This document shows positions 1-6,187 of a DNA stretch of 7,490 nucleotides, in pieces; the first letter of the stretch is position 1; the number at the start of each line of letters is the position of its first letter. Position numbers and translations under genes: made by a program. Source of the stretch: Burkholderiales bacterium (GTDB taxonomy: Bacteria > Pseudomonadota > Gammaproteobacteria > Burkholderiales > CAIKXV01); the NCBI GenBank assembly GCA_019751575.1, contig JAIENF010000216.1, positions 1 to 7,490 of the forward strand, read 5' to 3'. The notes beneath the pieces were generated by a model that was not told the DNA's origin, ran no database searches, and saw nothing but the letters and a program-made list of their open reading frames with translations.

Positions 1-311
1 TCGCCTTCACGCTGCCGGAGCGCACGCCGCTGTTCCCGGACATCCCGACCGTCGCTGAAGGCGGCGTGCCCGGGTTCTCGGTCACCAACTGGTATGGCGT
101 GTTCTTCCCCGCGAAGACCCCGCGCCCGATCATCGACCGCATGAACGCGGCGGTGAATGCGGCCCTGAAGGTGCCGGAGATCGTCGAGCGCCACCATGGC
201 GCAGGCATCGTGCCGACCGGCAGCACGCCGGAAGCGTTCGACAAGTTCATCCGGGCCGAGACCGCGCGCTTTGCCAAGCTGGTCAAGGAAGCGGGCCTGA
301 AGGTGGAGTGA
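1..311 (+). CDS. Tripartite tricarboxylate transporter substrate-binding protein (Bug/TctC family), C-terminal part
   Basis: Only the last 102 codons are present (reading from base 3; stop TGA at 309-311); the gene begins outside the window. Proteins of this family are periplasmic solute-binding proteins that capture small carboxylates or related compounds, some of them for a TctAB membrane partner. The visible part has the usual C-terminal lobe features: a Pro-Asp-Ile-Pro-Thr-Val-Ala-Glu motif, then Gly-Val-Pro-Gly-Phe, a Trp-Tyr-Gly-Val-Phe-Phe-Pro-Ala-Lys-Thr-Pro stretch, an amphipathic helix with Met-Asn-Ala-Ala-Val, and a tail ending in a Glu-rich helix and Ala-Gly-Leu-Lys. The end falls where family members normally end, so the C-terminus is complete. 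The ligand cannot be told from this part. No TctA or TctB gene follows, which is common because many Bug genes are orphans. A strong hairpin starts 10 bases after the stop. Confidence 0.9.
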   Translation, partial: AFTLPERTPLFPDIPTVAEGGVPGFSVTNWYGVFFPAKTPRPIIDRMNAAVNAALKVPEIVERHHGAGIVPTGSTPEAFDKFIRAETARFAKLVKEAGLKVE

Positions 312-321
312 TCCGCAGTAC

Positions 322-356
322 CTCCGGATGTCTGGCGACACGCCCGGCGTCCGGAG
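322..356 (+). terminator. Strong hairpin after the Bug-family gene (no T tract)
   Basis: The arms 322-337 and 341-356 pair at 15 of 16 positions around an ACA triloop: CTCCGGATG/CGTCCGGAG outside, GGCG/CGCC at the tip, one T-C mismatch and two G-T wobbles. It begins 10 bases after the stop codon at 311. No run of T follows, so it does not meet the textbook intrinsic-terminator rule. It may act as a T-less terminator, a 3'-end stabiliser behind a Rho site, or an mRNA boundary between the transporter gene and pepN. The structure is seen directly; the role is inferred. Confidence 0.5.
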
Positions 357-376
357 AGTGGCGCCGCAGATGCCGG

Positions 377-382
377 TAGAAT
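377..382 (+). promoter_or_regulatory. Candidate -10 element (TAGAAT) for pepN
   Basis: TAGAAT matches the sigma-70 -10 consensus at 5 of 6 bases and lies 30 bases before the pepN start. Transcription would begin near 389 and give a leader of about 24 bases. No convincing -35 hexamer sits 16-18 bases upstream, where the right arm of the hairpin at 322-356 lies. The promoter is therefore either -10 driven or activator dependent, or the match is chance. Confidence 0.4.
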
Positions 383-400
383 GAGGCCTGACCCTCTGCC

Positions 401-405
401 GGTGA
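401..405 (+). promoter_or_regulatory. Shine-Dalgarno-like GGTGA for the pepN TTG start
   Basis: GGTGA ends 7 bases before the TTG at 413, a normal spacing. The reading frame has a TGA stop at 389-391 and no ATG or GTG between that stop and the conserved N-terminal residues. Together these support TTG as the true start. Confidence 0.45.
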
Positions 406-412
406 GCGCCCC

Positions 413-3082
413 TTGGACATCAATTCCAGCACCCCAGCATCGCCGTCGGTCACCCGGTTGGCCGACTACACCCCGCCACCGTATCGCGTCGATTCGGTCG
501 AACTCACCTTCGACCTGCATGAAGACCATACGACGGTCACCGCGTGTTCGGTGATCCATGCCTGCGACGACCATGCGCTGGTGCCGCCGCCCCTGCGCCT
601 GGATGGCATCGGGCTGGAACTGGATGCGCTGGTGCTCGATGGCCGCGCGCTCGATCCGTCCGAGTACACGGTCGACGCCGAGGGGCTGACCATCGCCCGG
701 GTGCCGCGCCAGTTCACGCTCGAGGTGGTGACCGTCATCCATCCCGAGACGAACACCGCGCTCGAGGGCCTGTACAAGTCGAGCGGCAACTTCTGCACCC
801 AGTGCGAGGCCCGCGGCTTCCGCAAGATCACCTACTTCCTCGACCGGCCGGACGTGATGGCGCGCTACACGACGACCCTCATCGCCGACCGTGCGAAGTA
901 CCCGGTGCTGCTGTCCAACGGCAACCGCGGGGCGACCGGCCCGGCCACTGGAAAGAACGCCGAAGGCCGGCATTTCGCGACCTGGGTCGACCCGTGGCCG
1001 AAGCCGTCCTACCTGTTCGCGCTGGTCGCGGGCAACCTGGTCTGCGCGCGCGACACCTTCACCACGATGTCCGGCCGCGAGGTCGGCGTCGAGGTCTGGG
1101 TGGAGCAGCACAACCTCGACAAGTGCGCGCATGCGATCGCCTCGATGCAGCGTGCGATGCGCTGGGACGAGGAAGCCTTCGGCCGCGAGTACGACCTCGA
1201 TGCCTACATGATCTTCAGCGCCGACGACTTCAACATGGGCGCGATGGAGAACAAGGGCCTGAACGTGTTCAACTCGAAGTACGTGCTGGCCAGGGCCGAG
1301 ACCGCGACCGACGCCGACTTCGAGGCGATCGAGGCGGTGATCGCACACGAGTACTTCCACAACTGGACCGGCAACCGGGTCACCTGCCGCGACTGGTTCC
1401 AGCTGTCGCTCAAGGAAGGGCTGACCGTCTTCCGCGACCAGCAGTTCACCGCCGACATGACCTCGAAGGCGGTCAAGCGGATCAGTGACGTGCGCACGCT
1501 GCGCAGCCATCAGTTCCCCGAGGACGGCGGCCCGCTCGCGCACCCGGTGCGTCCCGACGCCTACATCGAGATCAGCAACTTCTACACCGCGACCGTGTAC
1601 GAGAAGGGCGCGGAGGTGATCCGCATGATGCACACCCTGCTCGGGCCGGAGAAGTTCCGCGCGGGCATGGACCTCTACTTCGACCGCCATGACGGACAGG
1701 CGGTGACCTGCGACGACTTCGCGCAGGCGATGCAGGATGCATCCGGCGTCGATCTTTCCCTGTTCCGCCGCTGGTATGCGCAGGCCGGTACCCCGGAAGT
1801 CACGGCGACCGCCGCCTACGATGCGCGCGAGCAGCGCTTCACGCTGACGCTCACCCAGCACTGCGCGCCGACCCCGGGCCAGCCGCAAAAGCAGCCGCTG
1901 CACGTCCCGGTGCGCGTGGCGCTGCTCGCCGCCGACGGAAGCCCGATGCCGCTGCGCCTGGCCGGGGCGACGTCGGGCGCCACCGAGACCGTGCTGTCAC
2001 TGACCGAAGCCCGGCAGTGCTTCGTGTTCGAGGGCGTCCCCTCGGCACCCGTGCCGTCGCTGCTGCGGGGCTTCTCCGCGCCGGTGAAGCTGAACGTCGA
2101 ATACAGCGACGCCGAACTCGCCTTCCTGATGGGGCATGACGACGACTCGTTCAACCGCTGGGAGGCCGGGCAGCGGCTGTCGACGCGCATCCTGCTCGGC
2201 GCGGTCGAGTCGTTCCGCGCCGGTCGCGCGATCGAACTGCCTGGCGCGTTCATCGAGGCCTTCGGGCGCACGCTCGCGGACTCCGCCCTCGATGGACGCT
2301 ACAAGGCGCTGGCGCTCTCGCTGCCCGACTTCACCTTCCTCGGCGAGCAGATGGCGCAGATCGATGTCGAAGGCCTGCATGCGGCGCGCGAAGCGGTGGT
2401 GAGCCAGCTCGCGCGCGCGCATCGCGCGGCCCTCGAGCAGGTGTACGAGGCCAACCGCACGCCGGGCGCATACCGCCACGACGGCGAGTCGATCGCCAGG
2501 CGCGCACTGCGCAACACCTGCCTTGCCTACCTGAGCCGTGCCGGCACGCCGGATGCGCTCGGGCTGGCACTCGCCCAGTTCGACTCGGCCAACAACATGA
2601 CCGACCAGGTCGCCGCGCTGTCGTGCATCGTCGACGTGCCCGGCGAAGCGCGCGAGCGGGCGCTGGCCTCGTTCTACGAACAGTGGAAGGCCGATCCGCT
2701 GGTGATCGACAAGTGGCTCGCGCTGCAGGCGCGCTCCGAGGCGCCAGACGCGCTGGCACAGGTGCGTGCGTTGATGGACCACCCCGCCTACGACGCGCGA
2801 AACCCTAACCGGATCCGCGCGCTGGTCGGGGTCTTCTGCCACGGCAACCCGTTGCGCTTCCACCAGGCCGACGGATCGGGGTACGCGTTCCTGCGCGAGC
2901 AGGTGCTCAGGCTCGACCGCCAGAACCCGCAGGTGGCCTCGCGCATGCTCGGCGCGCTGAATCGCTGGCGCAAGTATGACCCGCAGCGGCAGGCGCTGAT
3001 GCGCGCCGAACTGCAGGCGATCGCGGCGCAGGAGACGTTGTCGAAGGACGTGTACGAGGTGGCGACGAAGGCGCTGGGGTAG
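413..3082 (+). CDS. pepN: Aminopeptidase N (M1 family zinc metallopeptidase)
   Basis: This is a cytosolic broad-specificity aminopeptidase that removes N-terminal residues from peptides in the last steps of protein turnover. It has 889 residues against 870 in E. coli PepN and matches that protein along its whole length. The order is an N-terminal beta domain (about 1-207), a thermolysin-like catalytic domain (about 208-459), an Ig-like beta domain (about 460-562) and an alpha-helical C-terminal domain to the end. The exopeptidase motif GAMEN is at 276-280. The zinc motif HEYFH is at 312-316 with the third ligand Glu335, Glu313 is the general base and Tyr396 is the transition-state tyrosine; all are intact. 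The C-terminal motifs NNMTD, NPNRIR and NPQVASR are also present. The start is TTG, the only option in frame before the conserved region, with GGTGA upstream. It lies between hairpins and so is probably transcribed alone. Confidence 0.97.
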   Translation: MDINSSTPASPSVTRLADYTPPPYRVDSVELTFDLHEDHTTVTACSVIHACDDHALVPPPLRLDGIGLELDALVLDGRALDPSEYTVDAEGLTIARVPRQFTLEVVTVIHPETNTALEGLYKSSGNFCTQCEARGFRKITYFLDRPDVMARYTTTLIADRAKYPVLLSNGNRGATGPATGKNAEGRHFATWVDPWPKPSYLFALVAGNLVCARDTFTTMSGREVGVEVWVEQHNLDKCAHAIASMQRAMRWDEEAFGREYDLDAYMIFSADDFNMGAMENKGLNVFNSKYVLARAETATDADFEAIEAVIAHEYFHNWTGNRVTCRDWFQLSLKEGLTVFRDQQFTADMTSKAVKRISDVRTLRSHQFPEDGGPLAHPVRPDAYIEISNFYTATVYEKGAEVIRMMHTLLGPEKFRAGMDLYFDRHDGQAVTCDDFAQAMQDASGVDLSLFRRWYAQAGTPEVTATAAYDAREQRFTLTLTQHCAPTPGQPQKQPLHVPVRVALLAADGSPMPLRLAGATSGATETVLSLTEARQCFVFEGVPSAPVPSLLRGFSAPVKLNVEYSDAELAFLMGHDDDSFNRWEAGQRLSTRILLGAVESFRAGRAIELPGAFIEAFGRTLADSALDGRYKALALSLPDFTFLGEQMAQIDVEGLHAAREAVVSQLARAHRAALEQVYEANRTPGAYRHDGESIARRALRNTCLAYLSRAGTPDALGLALAQFDSANNMTDQVAALSCIVDVPGEARERALASFYEQWKADPLVIDKWLALQARSEAPDALAQVRALMDHPAYDARNPNRIRALVGVFCHGNPLRFHQADGSGYAFLREQVLRLDRQNPQVASRMLGALNRWRKYDPQRQALMRAELQAIAAQETLSKDVYEVATKALG

Positions 3083-3092
3083 CCCCCGGCGC
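3071..3092 (+). other. Hairpin enclosing the pepN stop codon
   Basis: GCGC (3071-3074) pairs with GCGC (3089-3092), and GGGG (3076-3079) pairs with CCCC (3083-3086). A one-by-two internal loop separates the two blocks. The TAG stop codon of pepN (3080-3082) is exactly the triloop. There is no T tract. It could slow termination, protect the 3' end, or be a by-product of GC-rich sequence. Confidence 0.3.
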
Positions 3093-3129
3093 CACGTCCA
3101 CGCTGGCCTGGATCGCGATCGGCAGGGCG

Positions 3130-3151
3130 TTGCCGGTGCTGTGGCCGGCAA
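3130..3151 (+). terminator. Inverted repeat in the pepN-M61 spacer (possible T-less terminator)
   Basis: TTGCCGG (3130-3136) and CCGGCAA (3145-3151) are perfect 7-base arms around an 8-base loop, 48 bases after the pepN stop. No T run follows. It lies in non-coding sequence if the M61 gene starts at 3213. The upstream in-frame GTG at 3141 falls inside its loop, which makes that codon a poor start candidate. The terminator role is inferred. Confidence 0.3.
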
Positions 3152-3198
3152 AGACGCGCGCAAGCCTGAAGGACCGATCCGCCCGCCGAAATTGCAGC

Positions 3199-3204
3199 TA
3201 TCCT
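3199..3204 (+). promoter_or_regulatory. Weak -10-like element (TATCCT) just before the M61 gene
   Basis: TATCCT matches the -10 consensus at 4 of 6 bases. Transcription from it would begin at about 3211, almost at the ATG at 3213, giving a leaderless or near-leaderless mRNA. That would fit the absence of a Shine-Dalgarno sequence there. No good -35 element is seen, so support is thin. Confidence 0.2.
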
Positions 3205-3212
3205 TGCGCCAA

Positions 3213-5033
3213 ATGGAAAAGATCCACTATCTGATCGTTCCCGTTTCACCTGAAGCGCACCGCTTCCAGGTCTCCGTGCAGGTGGCCGATCCCGACCCGG
3301 CGGGGCAGCGGCTGTGGCTACCCGTCTGGATCCCGGGCAGCTACCTGGTACGCGAGTTCGCCCGCCACGTGCTGTCGATCTCGGCGCGCGACGGGCAGGG
3401 CCGGCCGGTGGCCGTCATCAAGCTTGACAAGCATCGGTGGCAGTGCGCGCCCTGTGCCGGTCCGCTCACGGTCGCCTGCGAGGTCTATGCCTGGGACCTC
3501 TCGGTGCGCGCCGCGCACCTCGACACCACGCATGCCTACTTCAACGGCACCTCCGTGTTCCTGGCGGTCGAGGGGCGCGAGCATGAACCCTGCACGGTCG
3601 ACATCCAGCCGCCGTCCGGCGATGCGTATCGCGGCTGGCGCGTCGCGACCACGCTCGCGCGCGCCGGCGCCCCGGAACACGGCTTCGGCCGCTACCGCGC
3701 CGCCGACTACGACGAACTGATCGACCACCCGGTCGAATGCGGCACCTTCGACCTGGTCTCGTTCGAGGTGCATGGCGTGCGCCACGACATCGCGGTCACC
3801 GGCCGCCACCGGGGCGACCTCGACCGCCTTGCGCGCGACTTCGCCCGCGCCTGCACCGCGCAGATCGACCTGTTCGGCGCGCCGCCGCCGTTCGACCGCT
3901 ACCTGTTCCAGGTGATGGTGGTCGGCGACGGCTACGGCGGGCTGGAGCACCGTGCCTCGACCAGCCTGCTGTGCAGCCGCGATGACCTGCCGCAGCCCGG
4001 ACAGGCGAAGACGACCGACAAGTACCGCACGCTGCTCGGGCTGGCCAGCCACGAGTACTTCCATGCGTGGAACGTGAAGCGGATCAAGCCGGCCGCCTTC
4101 CTGCCCTACGACCTGTCGCGCGAAGGCTATACGCGCCAGCTGTGGGCGTTCGAGGGCATCACGTCCTACTACGACGACCTGGCGCTGGTGCGCTGCGGCC
4201 TGGTCACCCAGGACGAATACCTGCAGATGCTGGGCGAGACGGTGACCCGCGTGCTGCGTGGCGCAGGAAGGCTGAGGCAGTCGGTGGCCGAGTCGAGCTT
4301 CGATGCGTGGATCAAGTTCTATCGGCAGGACGAGAACACGCCCAACGCGGTGGTGAGCTACTACACCAAGGGCTCGCTGGTCGCCCTGGCGCTCGACCTC
4401 ACGCTGCGCGAGGCAACGAAGGGTGCACGCTCGCTCGACGACCTGATGCGCCGGTTGTGGCAGGACCATGGTGTGCGCGGCATCGGCGTGCCGGAGGATC
4501 GCATCCCGGCGCTGGCCTCCGAGATCGCGGGACGCGACCTCGGTGCGTTCTTCGCGCAGGCGGTCGACGGCACCGAAGACCTGCCGCTCGACGCGCTGTT
4601 CGCCACGGTCGGCGTGACGCTCGGGTTGCGTGCGGCGACCGGCGAGTCCGACAAGGGCGGCAAGCCGGGGCCGGCGGCGAAGGTGCAGGAAGAGGCCGCC
4701 CGCGCGTGGCTCGGTGCCCGCATTTCCGCCGACGGCAAGGTCGCGCTGGTGCACGAGGGCAGCCCGGCGCAGCAGGCCGGCCTGTCCGCGGGCGACCAGG
4801 TGCTGGCGATCGACGGGCTGCGCTTCGCGGGCACCGAGCCGTTGTTGTCCGCATCGCTGCCCGGCCGCGTGCTCGAGGTGCATGCCTTCCGCCGCGATGA
4901 GCTGTACCAGTGCCGGCTCGTGCTGGCCGAGGCTCCGCTGGATACTGCATGGCTCGCGGCCGACGCCGACGCAGCCCCCGACGCCCTCGCCGCGCGTGCC
5001 GCCTGGCTCGGCGGCGCGTCGCCGCTGAAGTAG
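3213..5033 (+). CDS. M61-family zinc aminopeptidase (glycyl aminopeptidase type) with PDZ domain
   Basis: The protein has 606 residues from the ATG at 3213. The family hydrolyses N-terminal residues, with preference for Gly or Ala in the few members studied; the specificity here is not shown. An N-terminal beta domain (about 1-170) carries the conserved WIPGSY and YAWDLSVRAAHLD stretches. The catalytic part has GGLEH at 242-246, which resembles the GAMEN motif of M1 enzymes, then HEYFH at 280-284 with Glu281 as base and Glu314 (in FEGITSYY) as likely third zinc ligand. The conserved SYYTKG block is near 382-387. A PDZ domain spans about 497-575, with GSPAQQAGL starting at 516 and the GDQVLAIDG stretch after it. 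I see no signal peptide, so a cytosolic location is likely. An in-frame GTG at 3141 would add 24 residues, but the family's conserved N-terminus begins at MEKIHYLIVP, so 3213 is preferred despite the lack of a clear ribosome site. The cyclase gene follows 14 bases downstream. Confidence 0.92.
   Translation: MEKIHYLIVPVSPEAHRFQVSVQVADPDPAGQRLWLPVWIPGSYLVREFARHVLSISARDGQGRPVAVIKLDKHRWQCAPCAGPLTVACEVYAWDLSVRAAHLDTTHAYFNGTSVFLAVEGREHEPCTVDIQPPSGDAYRGWRVATTLARAGAPEHGFGRYRAADYDELIDHPVECGTFDLVSFEVHGVRHDIAVTGRHRGDLDRLARDFARACTAQIDLFGAPPPFDRYLFQVMVVGDGYGGLEHRASTSLLCSRDDLPQPGQAKTTDKYRTLLGLASHEYFHAWNVKRIKPAAFLPYDLSREGYTRQLWAFEGITSYYDDLALVRCGLVTQDEYLQMLGETVTRVLRGAGRLRQSVAESSFDAWIKFYRQDENTPNAVVSYYTKGSLVALALDLTLREATKGARSLDDLMRRLWQDHGVRGIGVPEDRIPALASEIAGRDLGAFFAQAVDGTEDLPLDALFATVGVTLGLRAATGESDKGGKPGPAAKVQEEAARAWLGARISADGKVALVHEGSPAQQAGLSAGDQVLAIDGLRFAGTEPLLSASLPGRVLEVHAFRRDELYQCRLVLAEAPLDTAWLAADADAAPDALAARAAWLGGASPLK
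5008..5028 (+). other. Hairpin at the 3' end of the M61 gene
   Basis: Arms 5008-5016 and 5020-5028 pair over 9 positions, one of them a G-T wobble, around a CGT triloop. The hairpin ends just before the M61 stop codon and 19 bases before the cyclase ATG. It lies inside coding sequence. It could affect translation of the cyclase or be a chance product of Ala/Gly/Pro codons in GC-rich DNA. Confidence 0.2.
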
Positions 5034-5047
5034 CGCGGCCGCAGCCG

Positions 5048-6142
5048 ATGGACATCGATCGGCGCCTGGGCGAAAACCGCGCGCTGCGCGAGCGCCTCGA
5101 ATCGCTGCTGGCCGATGGCCGGCGCAACGAACAGATCTTCAGCCGGCACCGCCGGATCGAACTGGGGCTGATGGAAGGATCGACCTTCCAGGAGCTGTTC
5201 GACATGCTCTTCAACGAGCTGAAGCGCATCAACGACTACGATGCGGTCACGCTGGCCTTGTGCGATCCCGACCATGAACTGCGCCGGCTGTTCGCTGCGG
5301 TCGAGATCGACGTCGACGACTATCCGGACCTCATCCTGCTCGGTGGCTTCTCCGAGCTGTTCCGCGTGCTCGAAGGCGGCGGGCGCACCGCGCTGGGCGC
5401 CTTCGTGAAGCCGCTGCACGGCGCGCTGTTCCCGCTGGAGACATCGCCCCCGGAAAGCGTGGCGATCCTGCCGCTGAACCGCCGCCGCCGGCTGATCGGC
5501 AGCCTGAACATCGGCAGCCGGGATTTCGCCCGTTTCTCCTCTGGCATGGCGACCGACTTCGTCGAGCGGTTGGCGGGGATCATCGCGATCTGCTTCGAGA
5601 ACGTCGCGAACCATGAACGGCTCAAGCACGTGAGCCTGAGCGACCCGCTGACCGGCGTGCACAACCGGCGCTACTTCGACCAGCGGTTGCACGAAGAGGC
5701 CGACCGTGCGCGGCGAAGCCGGCGCCCGCTGTCTTGCCTGTTCGTCGATGTCGACCGCTTCAAGTCGATCAACGACCGGTTCGGGCATCCGGCGGGCGAC
5801 GAAGTGCTGCGCGAGATCGCCGGACGCATCAAGGCAGAACTGCGGCTGTCCGACGCACTGGGCCGCTACGGCGGCGAGGAGTTCGCCGCAGTGCTCTCGG
5901 ACGGCGATGCCGCGATGGCGATGGCCGTCGGTGAACGGGTGCGTGCCGCCATTGCGGCAGCCCCGTTTCCGGATGGCGCGGGCGGCACGATCCCGGTCAC
6001 GGTCTCGCTCGGCATCTCCACCGCCTTGCCTGGCCGGTTCGACAGCGGTGCGGCACTGGCGGCGCACCTCGTCGCGGCGGCGGACCGCGGCGTCTACCAG
6101 GCCAAGGCGGACGGACGCAACTGCGTGCGGGCAGTGGAGTGA
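5048..6142 (+). CDS. Diguanylate cyclase with GAF/DUF484-like sensory domain (GGEEF)
   Basis: This 364-residue protein should join two GTP into the second messenger c-di-GMP. Residues about 1-30 form a charged helix (Glu/Arg/Leu-rich, likely coiled coil). Residues about 35-190 look like the GAF-type fold of DUF484 proteins, including a strand block VAILPLNRRRRLIGSLNIG; any ligand is unknown. The GGDEF domain starts at the DPLTG motif (199-203) and NRRYF. It has metal-binding Asp234 in FVDVDRFK, the guanine-contact region with Asn242 and Asp251, and the active-site GGEEF at 275-279. An RLSD motif at 266-269 sits exactly five residues before GGEEF and is an intact product-inhibition I-site. There are no membrane segments, so it is soluble. 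The ATG at 5048 is chosen because codons further upstream in this frame lie inside the M61 gene and give unrelated Arg-rich sequence. No clear ribosome site is visible; with only 14 bases after the M61 stop, translational coupling is likely. No EAL or HD-GYP domain is present. Confidence 0.92.
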   Translation: MDIDRRLGENRALRERLESLLADGRRNEQIFSRHRRIELGLMEGSTFQELFDMLFNELKRINDYDAVTLALCDPDHELRRLFAAVEIDVDDYPDLILLGGFSELFRVLEGGGRTALGAFVKPLHGALFPLETSPPESVAILPLNRRRRLIGSLNIGSRDFARFSSGMATDFVERLAGIIAICFENVANHERLKHVSLSDPLTGVHNRRYFDQRLHEEADRARRSRRPLSCLFVDVDRFKSINDRFGHPAGDEVLREIAGRIKAELRLSDALGRYGGEEFAAVLSDGDAAMAMAVGERVRAAIAAAPFPDGAGGTIPVTVSLGISTALPGRFDSGAALAAHLVAAADRGVYQAKADGRNCVRAVE

Positions 6143-6153
6143 GGTCGATGGAC

Positions 6154-6187
6154 GGGAGCGTCAGCCCGGCGCCGTGCCGCTGATCCC
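6154..6187. terminator. Imperfect hairpin between convergent genes (possible bidirectional terminator)
   Basis: GGGA (6154-6157) pairs with TCCC (6184-6187), TCAG (6161-6164) with CTGA (6180-6183), and CGGC (6167-6170) with GCCG (6176-6179). This gives 12 pairs with two small bulges and a 5-base loop. It starts 12 bases after the cyclase stop and overlaps the last codons of the opposing MFS gene. No T tract is seen on either side. The position suits a shared transcript end for the two converging genes, but the right arm is also coding. Confidence 0.3.

Noticed and set aside
2400..2430. GC-alternating run with repeated GCGCGC in pepN
   Set aside because: It is in-frame coding for Ala/Arg-rich helix residues and follows the local codon bias; no independent structure is supported.
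1997..3163. Open frame on the - strand (388 codons) opposite the 3' part of pepN and the following spacer
   Set aside because: A shadow of pepN. The part beyond the pepN stop is too short to be a gene, and no start site or domain supports it.
3083..3180. Possible remnant of a degraded gene in the pepN-M61 spacer, as some frames give protein-like text
   Set aside because: The stretch is too short, different frames look equally plausible, and none continues a recognisable family.
3318..4883. Open frame on the - strand (521 codons) opposite the M61 gene
   Set aside because: Composition is His/Arg/Gly-rich with no family resemblance; the + strand M61 protein has all its motifs.
4361..6067. Long open frame on the - strand (568 codons) across the M61 and cyclase genes
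   Set aside because: It is antisense to two clearly identified genes, is Arg/Ala/Gln-rich and has no recognisable domain. Long antisense frames are expected in DNA of this GC content.
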